From the NCBI GenBank assembly GCA_910580195.1, contig CAJTWA010000012.1, positions 1 to 64,000 on the forward strand: 64,000 nucleotides of DNA, in the 5' to 3' direction. Made by a program: the position numbers and the translations under genes. Under the pieces are notes generated by a model. It did not search any database. It had not been told where the DNA came from and saw nothing but the letters and a program-made list of their open reading frames with translations. Of this stretch, positions 16,201 to 23,790 are shown one piece after another; position 1 is the first letter of the stretch; every line of letters starts with the position of its first letter. This DNA is from an uncultured Lachnospiraceae bacterium. GTDB taxonomy: Bacteria; Bacillota; Clostridia; Lachnospirales; Lachnospiraceae.

Positions 16201-17737
16201 CCCGGACATACAAGTACATTTTCTTGGCATCCATTGGGATTACAGAGCATAATTTTTCCACCAATTTATCTGTCCCAGTCGGCGCATATTTTTCCTCTAA
16301 TTGGCTTAGCAACGCTTTTACCCGGCCCACATAATGCAATCCAGACTCCATCTGATTGACATAATACCCTAAAGTTCCCCACAGCAAATGGCGCTCCTGC
16401 CGTATCTCAGCAACCAATCCATCCTCTGGGCAGTCCAGCATATATTCCAAACATCTATGGAAAATCCATGCAGTTTCCAACCTGCGCCCACTGTCTAGGT
16501 TCTGTATGCTTAAGCCCAGCATCTTCCCCTGCAATTTAAACTTTTTTCTCTTCAGGCTCTTAAAACGGGAAGAAACTTCATCTGCCATGGCATAATCCGG
16601 GTTTGATTCATCCACCTGTTCAAACACTTTCTGATAGATATGCCGTAAATCCTGCTCTGAGAGATGGATTGGAAAATTGCCAAGCCTCTGGACATTTACA
16701 GAGGCTACCAATTCCTCTAGATTCCCTCCCAAAACATATTGGTTCATGTTCATCCCCAGCTTGGCTAACAACCCCTGAAACCGCATAATTGCATGTTCCA
16801 AGGAATCTGCGCCAAATAAAGCCTGCAAATCACGCATTACGCTATGAAGGTAGTTCTCCCCCCGCTTGTCCGCACATTGCCCCAAATTTGTCAGGAACAT
16901 TTCCCATACATATGGCAGGCAGACTGCCACTGCATACCCATGTGGAATCCCATACAGGCTAGTCAGTTTATAGCTCATTGCATGGGCTGCAGTCGTCTTT
17001 GTAATATCAATTGCCCTCCCTGCCAAATTTGCAGCTTTTAAAATCATTCCATTGGCAGTGGTGTTTTCAGATAAATAAGATGCCATTTTTGACAGGATAA
17101 TGTCAATTGCCTCTTTTGCATATTCTTTACTCTCCTCTGTAGAGTTTACCGACCAGTAAGATTCGATTGCTTGGCATAATGCATCCATCATGGTACATTT
17201 TTTCTGGAATTCCGGCAGGCTGTCTAAATAAGCCGGCTGCAGCAATGCATAATCCGGCAGCAAGCAACCATGGGAAATGGATTTCTTTTCCCCATCTACA
17301 TAAATCACTGCAAAATGGGTAGACTCACTCCCCGTCCCAGCCGTAGTAGGCACTGCCAAATGCACAGTCCCGCTCTCTGTGATTTCCTGTTCCATATAAT
17401 CTTTGGAAGGGTCCATGTTAGAAAATGCAAGGATAGCCTTTGCCACATCAATGGCACTGCCTCCCCCAATTGAAACTACTGCATCATACTGCTGTTCCCG
17501 GAACAGCCCTACGCCCTTTTTTACATCCTCATAAGCAGGGTTTGACGAAAACTGGCTAAACCATGTAACTTCAATCCCTGAATTCTGGAACAACTGGTTC
17601 CCGTAACGCCCCACTGCACTTTCTGAGCATACGCCAAATACTTTTTTTGCATTGATTTTCTGGAATACTTCCTGATAATCCTGTTCTTGTTCCCAGTCTA
17701 AAAATATTGTTTCTTTCTTATAAAGTATTGTTTCCAT
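13277..17737 (-). CDS. four-domain protein: Fe-alcohol dehydrogenase, unknown, TagF, DUF115/GT42-like
   Basis: 1486 residues. Part 1 (1-375) is an iron-type alcohol dehydrogenase with GGGSAIDVAK, AGTGSE, MDALCQAIESY and TAAHAMSY-IPHGYA; next to PEP mutase and decarboxylase genes it fits a phosphonoacetaldehyde reductase giving 2-hydroxyethylphosphonate. One usual metal His is Gln (189). Part 2 (385-790) is unrecognised, mostly helical, with a possible degenerate nucleotidyltransferase near 630-760. Part 3 (820-1190) is a CDP-glycerol glycerophosphotransferase domain (QTWHG, AGYPRND, APTWR, SDYSG). Part 4 (1235-1475) has LIGNGPSLK and MGFKEIYLLGTDC as in DUF115/MptE-like and GT42 sialyltransferase folds. 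GAGGAG precedes the ATG, which overlaps the previous gene by 20 bp. No frameshift seen, so the fusion looks genuine. Confidence 0.85.
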   Translation of the reverse strand: METILYKKETIFLDWEQEQDYQEVFQKINAKKVFGVCSESAVGRYGNQLFQNSGIEVTWFSQFSSNPAYEDVKKGVGLFREQQYDAVVSIGGGSAIDVAKAILAFSNMDPSKDYMEQEITESGTVHLAVPTTAGTGSESTHFAVIYVDGEKKSISHGCLLPDYALLQPAYLDSLPEFQKKCTMMDALCQAIESYWSVNSTEESKEYAKEAIDIILSKMASYLSENTTANGMILKAANLAGRAIDITKTTAAHAMSYKLTSLYGIPHGYAVAVCLPYVWEMFLTNLGQCADKRGENYLHSVMRDLQALFGADSLEHAIMRFQGLLAKLGMNMNQYVLGGNLEELVASVNVQRLGNFPIHLSEQDLRHIYQKVFEQVDESNPDYAMADEVSSRFKSLKRKKFKLQGKMLGLSIQNLDSGRRLETAWIFHRCLEYMLDCPEDGLVAEIRQERHLLWGTLGYYVNQMESGLHYVGRVKALLSQLEEKYAPTGTDKLVEKLCSVIPMDAKKMYLYVREAGLCSSMADEKRLEEIRGLLGFHDISLLQSVFSGLRYQYGLYEYHYFTEEEEQELSSIMEHASVPFCKTGIFAKNFQEIFWEKAEDRKNYDILCWQYFTQKNNRVRINAYFAEIREEQVGIIKELADLLKGTEYALGLGTELLDIPEYTSISQGITIAVSGNLAAVSEAIQKSQQLETFFQEDILYVYRNTTKWLHTEDDGRGLGIHVKLQQGENHGEITVDSGEPPYYVEINGNIHVFNEALPSSNDGAVSIKKKSGVKKYLKTVKKAAMEETDDNLFLKEMFRRLLEFKRKVTYTLKYKYKFEVDDKIVLFESYHGEHYSCNPRGVYEAMLKDERYLDYTFVWAFKEPERYKFLEDNFSTIVVKSTSKKYYKYCASAKYIVLNLLLRPQITLKKEQTYIQTWHGKPIKTIGCGKRFETDPRRRLKDTYQHFTRNGKRITKLISPSDAFSPIMGQAFNFPKLRKNGDIVEAGYPRNDELFRYTPGDIMRIKQRLGVDPGKKVILYAPTWRELFSNYIEKEDLDVVLRVSDSIDFEKLQQQLGDGCQILFRAHHLDAEAMDISQYGEFIIDATEYENVNDLYIISDLMISDYSGTIFDFGVLKRPMVFYMFDRELYTTKLQGVNIDLDELPGIFVEKEEDLAPAIKKQLAEFEYDEKYEQFNQKYNQYDDGHSGQRVIDKCMPDTVSHKTLTTQAVKKFIKRNTLFLTKPLKKLKLNFKGFLREHGIIKDENSRKILALKNKYPGQRCFLIGNGPSLKAEDLDLIADEVTFGCNMVYKMFDKTKWRPTYHFIVDIIYTKNLYREIKNNIKSPMITHNIAYNSMKQKPGNITYVNTFSQEDYQIRGNMLAYYIPARATVMSFMIEMAMFMGFKEIYLLGTDCTNSFTSGHFGEEYVASDLDKVNLARARRTIGNPNLTLAELGEYRRERSIMAYEKIAKYADKVGVKIYNTTRGGALEVFPRKKLEDVLNITED

Positions 17738-18578
17738 GTGCAATCTCCTCATCCATTAATGCATCAAAATCTACCCGTTCATATACATTTAGCTCTCCGC
17801 CTCTGGATGCATTATAAATTTTCACTCCATGTTCCAACGCATAATCCCGAATTTTCTGATACGCCATAATGGAACGTTCCTTCCGGTATTCTCCCAGTTC
17901 TTCCAAAGTCATATGGGGGCGGTTCATCGTCCTCCTTGCCCGCTTCAAGTTATATTCATCCAACTCTGTGGGAACATAATTTTCCGTAAAATGGCCTTTT
18001 GTAAAAGAGTTTGTGCAGTCCACCCCAATCAGATAGATTTCCCGAAAACCCATAAACATTGCCATTTCCAACATAAATGTCATAACCGTGGCTTGCGCCG
18101 GTATATAATAGGCAAGCATATTATTGCTCACTTTATATTTTTTTTGGTTCAGGCAATTTACATAAATTAAATTCTTCGGCCTGTGTTTCATCTCCCGATA
18201 AGCATCCCCATTCACAAATAAGGTTGTATCCACGCCGCCAACAATATCCTCTGAAAGCCCTGCGGTGTAAATAACATCTGAAATAAAATGGTAGGTAGGC
18301 CTCCAGCTTACTTTATCATATAAACGGTAGATGATATTGCAGGCAAAGCTAATTTCCTGATGCCTGTGGATTTCCTCTAAATCTGCTTCTGAAAGGCTTG
18401 GCCCATTCCCAACCAAAAAACATCTTTTTCCCTTATATTGATCCCGGAATGATACCAATGCCTTCCCATTTGCCGTAACTGTTATCCCTAAGCAGCGGAA
18501 CAGCCCCACAAAATGATACCAGACTTTCAACCCTTGTTTTAAAATGGCTTTTATGCCTTTCTTTATATAAAACAACAT
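17718..18578 (-). CDS. DUF115/GT42-like protein, paralogue of the fusion's C-terminus
   Basis: 286 residues, closely similar to the last 250 residues of the next gene: CFLVGNGPSLS, KVSWRPTYHFISDVIY, NNMLAYYIPAQATVM, MGFREIYLIGVDCTNSFTKGHF and GELNVY all have counterparts there. The GNGPSL phosphate loop and LIGVD strand resemble DUF115 (MptE-like) and Campylobacter CstII-type CMP-sialic acid transferases. Given CMP-ketosugar genes nearby, a CMP-KDO or CMP-phosphonate transferase is my inference. GGAGAAAGAGC precedes the ATG. The paralogues are adjacent, suggesting duplication followed by fusion of one copy. Confidence 0.7.
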   Translation of the reverse strand: MLFYIKKGIKAILKQGLKVWYHFVGLFRCLGITVTANGKALVSFRDQYKGKRCFLVGNGPSLSEADLEEIHRHQEISFACNIIYRLYDKVSWRPTYHFISDVIYTAGLSEDIVGGVDTTLFVNGDAYREMKHRPKNLIYVNCLNQKKYKVSNNMLAYYIPAQATVMTFMLEMAMFMGFREIYLIGVDCTNSFTKGHFTENYVPTELDEYNLKRARRTMNRPHMTLEELGEYRKERSIMAYQKIRDYALEHGVKIYNASRGGELNVYERVDFDALMDEEIAHGNNTL

Positions 18579-18591
18579 GCTCTTTCTCCAA

Positions 18592-19323
18592 CTATGGCTT
18601 TCCTGTAACGATAATGCCTTCCATCAATCCACGGGCACGTTCCAAATCCTCCAGATTGTCTACCTCCATGCAAATCCTTGCATTTACGTCAAATGGCTCT
18701 AAATTAATCTGGCTGCTGATATCATTCAACGCGTGCTCTGCGTATACGCTCCGTTCCCCTCTTCCACAATAAGCCATAATTTCTTCCAGCCAAAGATTCC
18801 ATTCCACCTGAAGCATCTTGTAAAGGGGCTGCGCCGCATAGGCATTTTCAAAAAACTCAATCCCAACTTTTGTAATTTTCCCATCTTCTACAACTGCTTT
18901 AAAATCCTTTTCCGGCAATGGAAGGGACTTATCTATTGCCATTACGCTAGCCTTGCTTTCCATGATATCATGCAATACGCTTTGTTCGAATACCAAGTCA
19001 CCGTGCATTAATATAATATCATCTCCCTGCAGTACGTCTTGGGCAAGCGCAATAGAATAGATATAATTGGTCGAATCATAGGATGGGTTGTGCCGGAACG
19101 TCACATGGATACCCGGATGCTTCTTCGTTACATGCTCCATCAAAGCATCAGAAAATGGCCCTGTGGTTATCACGGCCTCCTTCATGCCCTCCCTCTGCAG
19201 CAATTCCAGCTGCCAGTCAATAATTGTTATACCTTGCGATAATTCCGCCATGCATTTATTCTTTGTTTTGGTGAGTTCCCCCATCCGTTTCCCAATCCCC
19301 GAATTCAAAATTAATGCTTTCAT
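18592..19323 (-). CDS. LicC-like nucleotidyltransferase (probable phosphonate cytidylyltransferase)
   Basis: 243-residue NTP_transferase related to LicC/PntC-type cytidylyltransferases. The N-terminus NSGIGKRMGELTKTKNKCM is the nucleotide loop (G-x-G-x-R and Lys), followed by GDLVFEQSVL with a metal Asp and a terminal EVDNLEDLERA. LicC makes CDP-choline; related enzymes in phosphonate clusters make CMP-aminoethyl- or hydroxyethylphosphonate. No choline kinase or uptake gene is present while phosphonopyruvate decarboxylase is next door, so a phosphonate substrate is more likely. AAGGA lies 7 nt before the ATG. Confidence 0.82.
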   Translation of the reverse strand: MKALILNSGIGKRMGELTKTKNKCMAELSQGITIIDWQLELLQREGMKEAVITTGPFSDALMEHVTKKHPGIHVTFRHNPSYDSTNYIYSIALAQDVLQGDDIILMHGDLVFEQSVLHDIMESKASVMAIDKSLPLPEKDFKAVVEDGKITKVGIEFFENAYAAQPLYKMLQVEWNLWLEEIMAYCGRGERSVYAEHALNDISSQINLEPFDVNARICMEVDNLEDLERARGLMEGIIVTGKP

Positions 19324-19385
19324 TCTGCTATCCTTCTAATTCCTTTCCCAGCCAAATCCATAAAACTTCATTGTCCCCTAACCTG

Positions 19386-20510
19386 CTATTTTAAGAATCC
19401 CATAAATGCCTCTTTATTCTGCACCGGCGTGGTTGTAGGCCTTCCTAAATCCCCACGGGAAACCAAATTCGTCTTAACCTCTGCAAATACGGAACCTTCT
19501 GCCGCATATATTTTTTCCAACATTTCCTTTAGTTCTTCTTCTGTTTCTGCTGTAAAAATATTTTCATACCCACACGCCCGTGCAATCTGGGGATAATCCA
19601 GAGAAGCGCTCACCGTTGGAAGCCCCCCTACGGTTTCATGGGCGCCATTATTAAACAGCACATGGACAAAATTCTTCAAATGGCCGGTTCCTGCCACAGC
19701 AAGGCTTCCCATATGCATAATGGCTGCCCCATCGCCATCTAGGCAGAACACACGCCTTTCTGGCTTCTCCCTTGCAATTCCCATGGCAATCATGGAAGAA
19801 TGGCCCATGGAACCTACTGTCAGGAAATCTTTTTCATGTCCCTGCCCCCTGTGCTCTCTTGCCTCAAAGAGTTCCCTGGACAACTTTCCGGTCGTAGACA
19901 CCACAATATCTTTTTCCTGCATATGGTCTACAAAGAAATTCACAACCTCTTCCCTCGACATCGGGTATTCATTTTCATATTTCATTTTCAGCCCTGTTTC
20001 CAGCGCGCCTTTACGGACAATTAATGCGCATTGGTGGCCTGCTTGAAATTCTTTTTTCATTTCCTTGAAAAATACAGATAATTCCTCTGGCTCCAAGTCC
20101 TTGCTGATGGTGAAATTCTTAACCCCTAGGCAATCCAGCAACTCTTTTGTAATTTCACCCTGATAAACATGCTGGGGTTCATCGTGGACGCCGGGTTCCC
20201 CACGCCATCCCACAAGGAACAGCACTGGTATTGCGTATACCTTTTCATTTACCAACGAACAGATAGGGTTCACGGCATTGCCAATCCCACTATTCTGCAT
20301 ATACACCAGGGCAGGGTTCCCCGTTGCCAAATAATGCCCTGCTGCAAGCCCTACTGCCGCACCTTCATTAGCAGCAATCACATGGTGTTCCCCTACGCCA
20401 TGCTTTTCCATCAGGGTATCCGTAAATGCCTTTAACTGTGAATCTGGCACACCCGTAAAAAAGCTGATTCCAAGTTCCTCAATTTCTTTCCACAAATATT
20501 CAATTTTCAT
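19386..20510 (-). CDS. ppd: phosphonopyruvate decarboxylase
   Basis: Thiamine-diphosphate enzyme of 374 residues that drives the unfavourable PEP mutase reaction by converting phosphonopyruvate to phosphonoacetaldehyde. FFTGVPDSQLK at the start and AANEGAAVGLAAG with the cofactor Glu49 are typical of Ppd. The C-terminal half has GDGAAIMHMG and NNGAHETVGG, which bind Mg and ThDP. I chose the ATG with AAGGGAAG upstream; more distant in-frame codons run into licD. Sulfopyruvate decarboxylase is the nearest alternative, but PEP mutase in the operon decides it. Confidence 0.94.
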   Translation of the reverse strand: MKIEYLWKEIEELGISFFTGVPDSQLKAFTDTLMEKHGVGEHHVIAANEGAAVGLAAGHYLATGNPALVYMQNSGIGNAVNPICSLVNEKVYAIPVLFLVGWRGEPGVHDEPQHVYQGEITKELLDCLGVKNFTISKDLEPEELSVFFKEMKKEFQAGHQCALIVRKGALETGLKMKYENEYPMSREEVVNFFVDHMQEKDIVVSTTGKLSRELFEAREHRGQGHEKDFLTVGSMGHSSMIAMGIAREKPERRVFCLDGDGAAIMHMGSLAVAGTGHLKNFVHVLFNNGAHETVGGLPTVSASLDYPQIARACGYENIFTAETEEELKEMLEKIYAAEGSVFAEVKTNLVSRGDLGRPTTTPVQNKEAFMGFLK

Positions 20511-20520
20511 TTTTCTTCCC

Positions 20521-21333
20521 TTAAACCTGCAGCCGGTATGGCGCATGTCCCTTTCTTTCATTTTCTGGTGGTAATTTATTCCAATCCCCATAATTGTCAC
20601 GGAGATAACTTTCTACCTGTGCCGGGCATTTTACTGTAATCCCTTCAAACACAACTTCATCCGGGGAAAGGACATTGGCTTTCCTCACCTGAATCTTCGG
20701 CAAGCCGCCGTACCCAACATATTCTGTATTATTCCCATTATATCTCTGGAGATTCCTGTCCACAAGGCAGAATAAATGCCGTTTTGGTATTGGCTTCAGC
20801 AATACATGGAAAAACCCCCGGATTCCCTTATAAACGAAATTTTTCCATCCCGCATAATGTACGCTGGTACCTGTCACGCATTTTGCAATATATAGGTTCA
20901 GCAAAACCTTTGCTTTCCTATAATATTTTTTCCTTCCCTGAGGTTGGTCTGGCACATTGTCGTAAGGAAAAATATCTACATAAACGCCGTCATGGATGTC
21001 CAAATCCTTACAATACTCTTCTACCAGCTTTGTATTTGCTTTCCGCACTTTCGCAAAATAGAACGGGGAAGCTGGTTCTGTATGGTAAGTCTGCAAAAAT
21101 AAGTCTTCCCGCAAATGTTTCGGGGCATCCCGTAAAAACCGTTCATATTCCTCCCGCACCATGCCAATATCTAAGTCGTCGTCCCATGGGATAAATCCCC
21201 CATGCCGGACTGCCCCCAGCGCAGTCCCTCCCATAATAAAATATTTAATATTGCAAGCTTCACATACCCTAATTATCTCCTGAAAAATATCCAATATATG
21301 GTTATGAAGCCCTTCTTTCTCCTGCTGTGTCAT
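20521..21333 (-). CDS. licD: LicD-family phosphotransferase
   Basis: 270-residue LicD protein: [25 protein letters not shown] (from 34) is the family core with the metal-binding aspartates 51-55, and EEYERFL follows. LicD enzymes transfer a phosphoryl-linked group such as phosphocholine from a CDP/CMP donor to a glycan. Here the LicC-like partner and Ppd flank it, so it may attach the hydroxyethylphosphonate head group. GAGG lies 8 nt before the chosen ATG; a GTG two codons earlier is too close. Confidence 0.88.
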   Translation of the reverse strand: MTQQEKEGLHNHILDIFQEIIRVCEACNIKYFIMGGTALGAVRHGGFIPWDDDLDIGMVREEYERFLRDAPKHLREDLFLQTYHTEPASPFYFAKVRKANTKLVEEYCKDLDIHDGVYVDIFPYDNVPDQPQGRKKYYRKAKVLLNLYIAKCVTGTSVHYAGWKNFVYKGIRGFFHVLLKPIPKRHLFCLVDRNLQRYNGNNTEYVGYGGLPKIQVRKANVLSPDEVVFEGITVKCPAQVESYLRDNYGDWNKLPPENERKGHAPYRLQV

Positions 21334-21347
21334 AATCACATCCTCAT

Positions 21348-22082
21348 TTAATCCATAAACATTTCATATTCTGGAAGCACTTCTTCTGTTTTTCCCTGCA
21401 TTTTAATCCTTCCATCATGTATCCACAGGACACTGTCGCAGAGTTTCTTTATGGTTTCGCTGTTATGTGATACAATAATAACTGTCCTCTCCTTATTGGA
21501 GATAAGCTGTTTCATTTTCTTGAAACTTTTCTTCTTAAACTTCGCATCCCCAACGCTTAACACCTCATCAATCAGCATGATCTCCGTTTCTAAGATTGCA
21601 GTGATGGAAAATGCCAATTTGGAATGCATCCCGCTGGAATATGTTTTTACCGGGCGGTCTATAAAATCACCCAATTCTGAAAATGTAATGATTTCATCCA
21701 TTTTCCTCCGGACTGCCGCCTCCGAAAATCCTAAGAGCATCCCTGACAGCAGGATATTTTCCCGCCCCGTCAGTTTCTTCTGGAACCCTACCCCTATGGA
21801 CAGAAGGGAAACAGAATGTCCATGCAGATCAATCGTGCCTTCATCTGCTGCAAATATTCCTGCCAAGGCACGCAAAAGCGTAGATTTCCCACTCCCATTT
21901 TTCCCAATAATCCCCATAATCTCCCCTTTGGGAACCTTAAAGGAAATACCTTTTACCGCCTCAAATGTTTCTACCCTGCTTTTCCGCAAAGACAGTAAGC
22001 TATCCTTTAAAGAAATCTTATTCAGGCATCGGTACCTTATTTTCAGATCATCAACTTCAATCGCATACTCTTTGGATTCCAT
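21348..22082 (-). CDS. tagH: polysaccharide ABC exporter ATPase (TagH/KpsT type)
   Basis: 244-residue ABC ATPase: Walker [13 protein letters not shown] (57-68), signature YSSGMHSKL and Walker [19 protein letters not shown], the D-loop form characteristic of the TagH/RfbB/KpsT polysaccharide exporter class. It lacks the C-terminal carbohydrate-binding domain of O9a-type exporters. With the adjacent permease it would flip a completed undecaprenyl-linked polymer out of the cytoplasm. Confidence 0.93.
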   Translation of the reverse strand: MESKEYAIEVDDLKIRYRCLNKISLKDSLLSLRKSRVETFEAVKGISFKVPKGEIMGIIGKNGSGKSTLLRALAGIFAADEGTIDLHGHSVSLLSIGVGFQKKLTGRENILLSGMLLGFSEAAVRRKMDEIITFSELGDFIDRPVKTYSSGMHSKLAFSITAILETEIMLIDEVLSVGDAKFKKKSFKKMKQLISNKERTVIIVSHNSETIKKLCDSVLWIHDGRIKMQGKTEEVLPEYEMFMD

Positions 22083-22083
22083 G

Positions 22084-22875
22084 CTAAACCACCTTTACAT
22101 AGCTGTTCTCATACTTATAGATAATCTTCACGCCTACCATAGACAATATAATACCCACCACAAACCATATCCCTAACAGGCGTAAGTTTGGGGTTGTAGA
22201 GTAAATCATGCATTTTCTTAGTTCATTCATAATAAATGCCACAGGGTTCCCCTTTAACAGCAAAGAGGAATATGGTTCTGGTATGTTCTTATTTGCAATA
22301 TTATAAAATACGCCTGATAAATAAAATAATAATTTCAGCAGAACGTTTACGATATTATACAAATCATCAATAAATACCCCGAAATGCAGCATAATAGTAC
22401 TGACTCCAAAAGTCATGACTAATAACGTCAAAAACAGCGGGATTACATATAGGATGTTAAAGCTGATTGGGACACGGTATATTACCATAACGCCGACTAC
22501 AAGCACATAGGAAACTAACATTTTAAAGCCGTTGACGCACATCTGGCTGTATACCAGCACATATTTCGGCAAATAAACCTTCGACACAATCGAACTGTTC
22601 TGGCTTACCAGCCGCACGCTCTGGCGCACTGTTTTTGAGAAAAAAGTCCAACTGGAAAGCCCGATAAATACAAATGCTGCAAAATACTTTTCCCCTCTCC
22701 CAAACACAATCAGTGCGATAAAAGAGTATACTAACATAAACAGCAGCGGGTCGAGAATCCACCACAGCCAGCTTAAATGGGAATTGGCTACTTCTGATTT
22801 CAGGGAAGACTTTGCAGAATATCGGGCAACCTCCCAGTATTTTTTTGAATCATTTATAAACCTTTTCAACGACAT
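22084..22875 (-). CDS. tagG: polysaccharide ABC exporter permease (TagG/KpsM type)
   Basis: ABC-2 permease of about 263 residues with six membrane helices and the SHLSWLWWILDPLLFMLVY amphipathic entry typical of TagG/RfbA/KpsM. First gene after the promoter at 22906-22934 and one base before tagH. The start is uncertain: the ATG at 22875 has GGAGG only 2-3 nt away, and a TTG at 22884 has AAGGA close upstream. Confidence 0.92.
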   Translation of the reverse strand: MSLKRFINDSKKYWEVARYSAKSSLKSEVANSHLSWLWWILDPLLFMLVYSFIALIVFGRGEKYFAAFVFIGLSSWTFFSKTVRQSVRLVSQNSSIVSKVYLPKYVLVYSQMCVNGFKMLVSYVLVVGVMVIYRVPISFNILYVIPLFLTLLVMTFGVSTIMLHFGVFIDDLYNIVNVLLKLLFYLSGVFYNIANKNIPEPYSSLLLKGNPVAFIMNELRKCMIYSTTPNLRLLGIWFVVGIILSMVGVKIIYKYENSYVKVV

Positions 22876-22905
22876 TCCCTCCAAAAATCCTTACTTAATC
22901 TCCAT

Positions 22906-22934
22906 ATTTTAACACACGGATTACCGTTCGTCAA
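22906..22934 (-). promoter_or_regulatory. promoter of the phosphonate/KDO glycan operon
   Basis: Minus-strand TTGACG (22929-22934), 17-nt spacer, TAAAAT (22906-22911), about 30 bp before tagG. The spacer contains a small dyad (ACGG-taat-CCGT). Genes from tagG to the DltA-like gene follow with mostly overlapping or short gaps, so this is the likely start of a transcript of about 22 kb. Confidence 0.6.
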
Positions 22935-22980
22935 TTTCAAGCCGCCCAAAAATAGCGTAAAATCACAGTTATCTGTGCAA

Positions 22981-23784
22981 TTACACATACTTCTTTATCC
23001 CATTCCAAGCATACTGGGCAAAATAATAACAGGATTCCAGCCACCCAAATCCCAGATAGCGGTACACCCCATAATGCATTTTTGCCGATTTCAATTTATT
23101 TCTGGATTTCCCGCCTTCGCTTAAGCGGCTCTTAAGCAAAGGCTCATCTATGCCATATGCCTTCCCATGCTTCTGCACAATCCTAAGCCACAAAATATAA
23201 TCTTCATGCAGTTCGTCATGGCACATATAGAACTCCCTCACCACCTGAGTTTTTGCCAATACAGAAGAACAGGGGATACTGTTTGTGCGCAGGAGCATAC
23301 CATATGTGATTTCCAATGGAATCCCAATTTTTTTATTCCGCCTTGTGCCATCTGGATTCATCAGCTCCCGCCCAGTCCCGCATAGGGCAGCATCTTTTTC
23401 TTCCATCAGCGCTAACTGCTTTTGCAGCTTATCTGGGCTCCACCAGTCGTCAGCATCCAAAAAAGCAATATACTTCCCAGCTGCCCGGCGGATCCCAATA
23501 TTGCGGCTCTCTGCTACCCCTAAATTCCTCGGGTTCTCAATATATAAAAAACGAAACCTAATGGGGCTGTCCTCTGCGCCTGATTCCCCAGCCGCCCCAT
23601 GCCTGTTTCCAAATTCCTCAACAATTTCTTTTGTGCGGTCTGAGGAAGCATCGTTGATTACAATAAGTTCTACTGAAAAACTGCCTTCCTGTGCAAACAC
23701 AGACTCCATTGCCTGCCCAATATATTCTTCCGAATTATATGCTGGCATAATCACCGAAACCAGCAGATTACCCTCTTCTTGCAT
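22981..23784 (-). CDS. family 2 glycosyltransferase
   Basis: 267-residue GT2 enzyme: VSVIMPAYNSEEYIGQAMESVF start, VINDASSDRT, NLGVAESRNIGIRRAAGKYIAFLDADD with the DxD metal site, and a downstream ED motif (LHEDYILWLR). The C-terminus GFGWLESCYYFAQYAWNGIKKYV resembles capsular transferases of the CpsI/EpsJ type. Six bp after the larger membrane gene. Sugar specificity cannot be read. Confidence 0.9.
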   Translation of the reverse strand: MQEEGNLLVSVIMPAYNSEEYIGQAMESVFAQEGSFSVELIVINDASSDRTKEIVEEFGNRHGAAGESGAEDSPIRFRFLYIENPRNLGVAESRNIGIRRAAGKYIAFLDADDWWSPDKLQKQLALMEEKDAALCGTGRELMNPDGTRRNKKIGIPLEITYGMLLRTNSIPCSSVLAKTQVVREFYMCHDELHEDYILWLRIVQKHGKAYGIDEPLLKSRLSEGGKSRNKLKSAKMHYGVYRYLGFGWLESCYYFAQYAWNGIKKYV

Positions 23785-23790
23785 ATTCTC

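Noticed and set aside
18592..21333. LicC/LicD pair as a phosphocholine system
   Set aside because: No choline kinase (LicA) or choline permease (LicB) gene is present, and Ppd lies between the two genes; a phosphonate head group fits better.
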